Shown here piece by piece: positions 5,722 through 7,845 of a stretch of DNA of 7,845 nucleotides (position 1 is its first letter; the number at the start of each line of letters is the position of its first letter). Origin of the DNA: JAAEUE01 sp039180225 (lineage in GTDB: Bacteria; Pseudomonadota; Alphaproteobacteria; Rhizobiales; CAJQND01); NCBI GenBank assembly GCA_039180225.1, contig JBCDDQ010000235.1, forward strand, positions 1 through 7,845, given 5' to 3'. A program made the translations under genes and the position numbers. Under the pieces are notes generated by a model. It was not told the origin of the DNA and did not search any database. It saw nothing but the letters and a program-made list of their open reading frames with translations.

Positions 5722-6633
5722 TCACTGCAGTACCTGGCGGTTACGGCGCTGCTGCGCCAGCCGCCAGACCAGAACCAGGAGGAGGAGAAGGACGGCGATG
5801 GCCTGCTGGTAGCCTATGCCGAAGATGTGGCTGCCGTACTGCTCAGCCGCGCCGATGCCGAGGCCGGCGGCGATGACGCCCGGCAGGTTACCGAGCCCCG
5901 CCGCCGTGACGATGACGAAGGCGCGGACGGAATAGGTGATGCCGTAGAAGGGCTGGATCACCCAGACCATCACGATGATCGCGCCGGCCGCGCCGCATAT
6001 CGCGGCATTGAGCGAGAAGGTAAAGGCGTAGATTTTCTCGGTATCGATCCCCATCACGCGGGCCGCGCGCGCATCCTGCGCGGTCGCTCGGATCGCCTGG
6101 CCCATGCGCGAGTACTTGATGAAGGCGATGACGGCGATGGCGAGGGATGTCGCCATGAGCACGCCGATGAGCTTGGCGATGGGCACGTCGATCAGACCAT
6201 CGGCGAAATAGAGCGTCTGGTAGTCGAGCTTGATCGACTGTGTGTCCGAGCCGAAGAGCAGGTTCATGATCTGCGCCATCATGATCGCCAGGCCGAAGGT
6301 CGCGAGCAGCGAGGTGAAGAGATCGCGCTCGATCACCCGGCTGATCACCAGCTTGTAGACGACCCAGCCGATCCCCCACATCACCACGAAGGCGATGGGG
6401 ACGCCGAGTAGCGGGTTCATGCCCTGCTGTGTCAGCCACCAGGCAACGTAGCCGCCGGCGATTACAAAGTCCCCCTGGGCGAGGTTCTTCACGTTCATCA
6501 CGCCCCAGACGAGCGCGAGCCCGTAGGCGGCGAGCGCGAAGAGCGCACCGATCATCACCCCGTCGATGATGATCTTGAGGTTCACGATCGGAAACTCGAC
6601 CAAGAGCCCGAGATTGAAGAAGATCTGGTCCAT
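5722..6633 (-). CDS. livH: LivH-type branched-chain amino acid ABC transporter permease
   Basis: The 303-residue inner-membrane protein has the length and helix pattern of LivH, one of the two permeases of HAAT-type amino-acid importers. Near residues 24-62, IDGVMIGALFALAAYGLALVWGVMNVKNLAQGDFVIAGGY is split over two segments as in LivH. The cytoplasmic coupling loop to the ATPase is at about 174-197 (YSRMGQAIRATAQD, then RAARVMGID). The C-terminus is a Leu-rich helix followed by basic residues. Its stop overlaps the Shine-Dalgarno site of livM, showing tight coupling. The upstream gene encodes the likely binding-protein partner. The AGGG before the ATG lies directly against it, an odd spacing, so initiation may be weak. 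The true ligand could be another amino acid, an amide or urea, since LivH families transport several. Confidence 0.9.
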   Translation of the reverse strand: MDQIFFNLGLLVEFPIVNLKIIIDGVMIGALFALAAYGLALVWGVMNVKNLAQGDFVIAGGYVAWWLTQQGMNPLLGVPIAFVVMWGIGWVVYKLVISRVIERDLFTSLLATFGLAIMMAQIMNLLFGSDTQSIKLDYQTLYFADGLIDVPIAKLIGVLMATSLAIAVIAFIKYSRMGQAIRATAQDARAARVMGIDTEKIYAFTFSLNAAICGAAGAIIVMVWVIQPFYGITYSVRAFVIVTAAGLGNLPGVIAAGLGIGAAEQYGSHIFGIGYQQAIAVLLLLLVLVWRLAQQRRNRQVLQ

Positions 6634-6662
6634 CCCTGCACGGCGTCGCCGCCGCCCCCGTG

Positions 6663-6676
6663 CCCGCGTATGCGGG
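6663..6676 (-). promoter_or_regulatory. Small hairpin near the livH start
   Basis: CCCGC and GCGGG are separated by four bases and form a short GC hairpin 29 bases before the livH ATG. With the larger hairpin at 6692-6723 it makes a tandem stem-loop in the leader. It could affect livH translation or RNA stability, but a 5-bp stem in GC-rich DNA may be chance. Confidence 0.25.
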
Positions 6677-6691
6677 TCTCGCTGCGCAAGA

Positions 6692-6723
6692 CGCCGGGCG
6701 CTCCGTTGCTGGAGCGCCCGGCG
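6692..6723 (-). promoter_or_regulatory. Strong intercistronic stem-loop between the binding-protein and livH genes
   Basis: A 13-bp perfect stem (CGCCGGGCGCTCC with its complement GGAGCGCCCGGCG) closes a 6-base loop. It lies 21 bases past the binding-protein stop in the 111-base gap before livH. No U-run follows on the transcribed strand, so it is more likely an RNA-stabilising or partial-termination element than a full terminator. It would favour binding protein over permease, as is usual for such operons. The mechanism is inferred. Confidence 0.75.
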
Positions 6724-6744
6724 CCGTTCAGTCAGCGGGTCGCG

Positions 6745-7845
6745 TCAGGGCCGCGGCCAGACGATGTCGTGGCTCGCATATTTCGGCGGCGCGACGACGT
6801 TGTAGGCGCCACTCTGGATCTGACGGAGCACCATGGGCTTGGCGATGTTGTTGCCAGCCTCCGAGAACTTGATGGGCCCGTAGAAGGTCGGCAGGTCGGT
6901 CGCGGCGATGGCGTCACGCAGCGCCTCCTTGTCCAGCGTGCCCGCCCGCTCGAAGCTGTCCTTGAAGACGTAGACCGCGGCGGACGCCTGAGCGACCTGA
7001 TAGGGCACCGTCTTCTCGGCATATTCGGGATAGGCCTGCTTGAACTCCGTCTCGTACTCAGCCGCCGAGCCGAAGAGCGGATCCTCGTAGGACAGCGTCT
7101 CGGCCCACTGCGTCGAGCAGAGGACGTTCTCGGCGAAGTCACCAAAGTTACCGACCACATCCGCCGCCTCGCAATGGGTGATGGCGACCATGGGGACGGA
7201 GACGTTCTGCTCGCCGATCTGGCGGACAGCCGTGGCGGCGCCCTTGGAGTGGCCGGAGACGATCAGCACGTCCGGCTTCACGAGCTTCACCTTGGTGAGG
7301 ATCGCGGACATGTCCGAGAGATCGCGCGGCAGCTTCTCGTCGACGACGATGTTCATGCCGTACTTCTCGGCGTCCTCGAGCACACCCGCACGGATGTCGA
7401 GCGAGAAGGGATCGTTCTCGACCGCCACAGCCACCTTGATATCGGCGGGGTCCTTGCCCTCCTTCTCCGCCATCTCAGCCGCCAGTGTGATGGCGGAGGC
7501 GAGATACTGCTCGGAGGTGGAGAGGACCGCGAAGAGATACTCGTAGCCCTTGTTGAAGAGCGAGCGGGACGCGCCCTCAGCCTCGACCATCGGGATCTTG
7601 TACTTCTCGGTCACCGGCGCGATGGCCTTGGTCATGCCCGAGCTGTAGGGGCCGAGCATATACTGGACCTTGTCCTGATTGATCAGCCGCTCGGCCAGCG
7701 TCGCACCGCGGTCGCCCTTTGACTCGTCATCGTAATAGATGACCTCGAAGTTGTGGCACTTCCCCGCGATATCGACGCCGCCCGCATCCTTGATCTTCTG
7801 GATCGCGAACTCGTAGCCGTTCTGCGTGTGGTAGCCGTTCGTGGC
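6745..7845 (-). CDS. Branched-chain/other amino acid ABC transporter substrate-binding protein (Peripla_BP_6 type), N-terminus missing
   Basis: 366 codons are visible; the start and signal peptide lie beyond 7845. The frame is open to the window edge, so the internal Met at 7659 is not the start. Family features in order: YEFAIQKIKDAGGVDIAGK; VIYYDDESKGDRGATLAERLI; then LGPYSSGMTKAIAPV, the segment before the first ligand-binding loop. Later come VAVENDPFSLDIRAGVLEDA, KPDVLIVSGHSKGA and QASAAVYVFKDSFERAG, and the protein ends DIVWPRP. This is the two-lobed periplasmic fold of LivK-like receptors that feed LivHMGF importers. It stands just upstream of livH with a strong hairpin between, and so is the probable partner of that permease. 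Ligand specificity cannot be read from sequence; relatives bind branched-chain amino acids, amides or urea. Confidence 0.88.
   Translation of the reverse strand, partial: ATNGYHTQNGYEFAIQKIKDAGGVDIAGKCHNFEVIYYDDESKGDRGATLAERLINQDKVQYMLGPYSSGMTKAIAPVTEKYKIPMVEAEGASRSLFNKGYEYLFAVLSTSEQYLASAITLAAEMAEKEGKDPADIKVAVAVENDPFSLDIRAGVLEDAEKYGMNIVVDEKLPRDLSDMSAILTKVKLVKPDVLIVSGHSKGAATAVRQIGEQNVSVPMVAITHCEAADVVGNFGDFAENVLCSTQWAETLSYEDPLFGSAAEYETEFKQAYPEYAEKTVPYQVAQASAAVYVFKDSFERAGTLDKEALRDAIAATDLPTFYGPIKFSEAGNNIAKPMVLRQIQSGAYNVVAPPKYASHDIVWPRP

Noticed and set aside
5256..5876. 206-codon regulator fused to a novel C-terminal domain
   Set aside because: Everything after about residue 78 is antisense of livM and livH, so it is a chimeric frame and not a designed fusion.
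6670..7722. Plus-strand open frame of 350 codons opposite the amino-acid binding protein
   Set aside because: Long antisense frames are common in GC-rich genes; composition (Leu/Asp/Arg/Gly) is that of a shadow and no family fits.

Overview
The window carries two blocks of genes, almost all on the minus strand, that meet at an abrupt junction near 5480-5500. Protein similarity as I recognise it (an acetylpolyamine amidohydrolase close to the Mycoplana ramosa enzyme, Liv-type transporters, a trimethylamine dehydrogenase-like remnant) suggests an alphaproteobacterium, of Rhizobiales or Rhodobacterales type. This is an inference from protein character only.

Left block (1 to about 5490), in minus-strand transcription order. 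A major-facilitator transporter (3986-5182) comes first. After a 175-base gap follows a polyamine-type periplasmic binding protein (2785-3810), an amidase-signature hydrolase (1306-2718), an acetylpolyamine amidohydrolase (268-1296), a 37-codon remnant of a flavin oxidoreductase gene (157-267) and the 5' end of an N-carbamoylputrescine amidase gene (1-169, running off the window). From the binding protein on, the genes look like one operon. It joins a polyamine-binding protein to three C-N hydrolases of unrelated folds, which fits uptake and breakdown of polyamines and their amide derivatives (acetylated, carbamoylated, perhaps other acyl forms). No permease or ATPase for the binding protein is in view.

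Divergent from the transporter gene is the 5' end of an AraC-family regulator (5256 to about 5490). A perfect 8-bp inverted repeat (5223-5243) lies between the two and overlaps the upstream-most possible transporter start, so it is a likely operator.

Right block (about 5487-7845): a high-affinity branched-chain/other amino-acid ABC transporter cluster on the minus strand. It holds a binding protein (6745-7845, N-terminus beyond the window), a LivH-type permease (5722-6633) and the first ~75 codons of a LivM-type permease (about 5487-5711). Its wobble positions look richer in G/C than those of the left block.

Both araC and livM are cut where they meet, with no insertion sequence between them. 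This is either a real deletion/rearrangement or a chimeric assembly. A second, smaller scar (near 199) has removed nearly all of a flavoprotein gene between the acetylpolyamine amidohydrolase and the carbamoylputrescine amidase genes.

Both binding-protein genes are followed by a GC-rich perfect stem-loop without a U-tract, a typical arrangement for keeping the binding protein more abundant than the downstream products. No gene-free stretch exceeds 300 bases. I found no tRNA, rRNA, CRISPR array or transposase.
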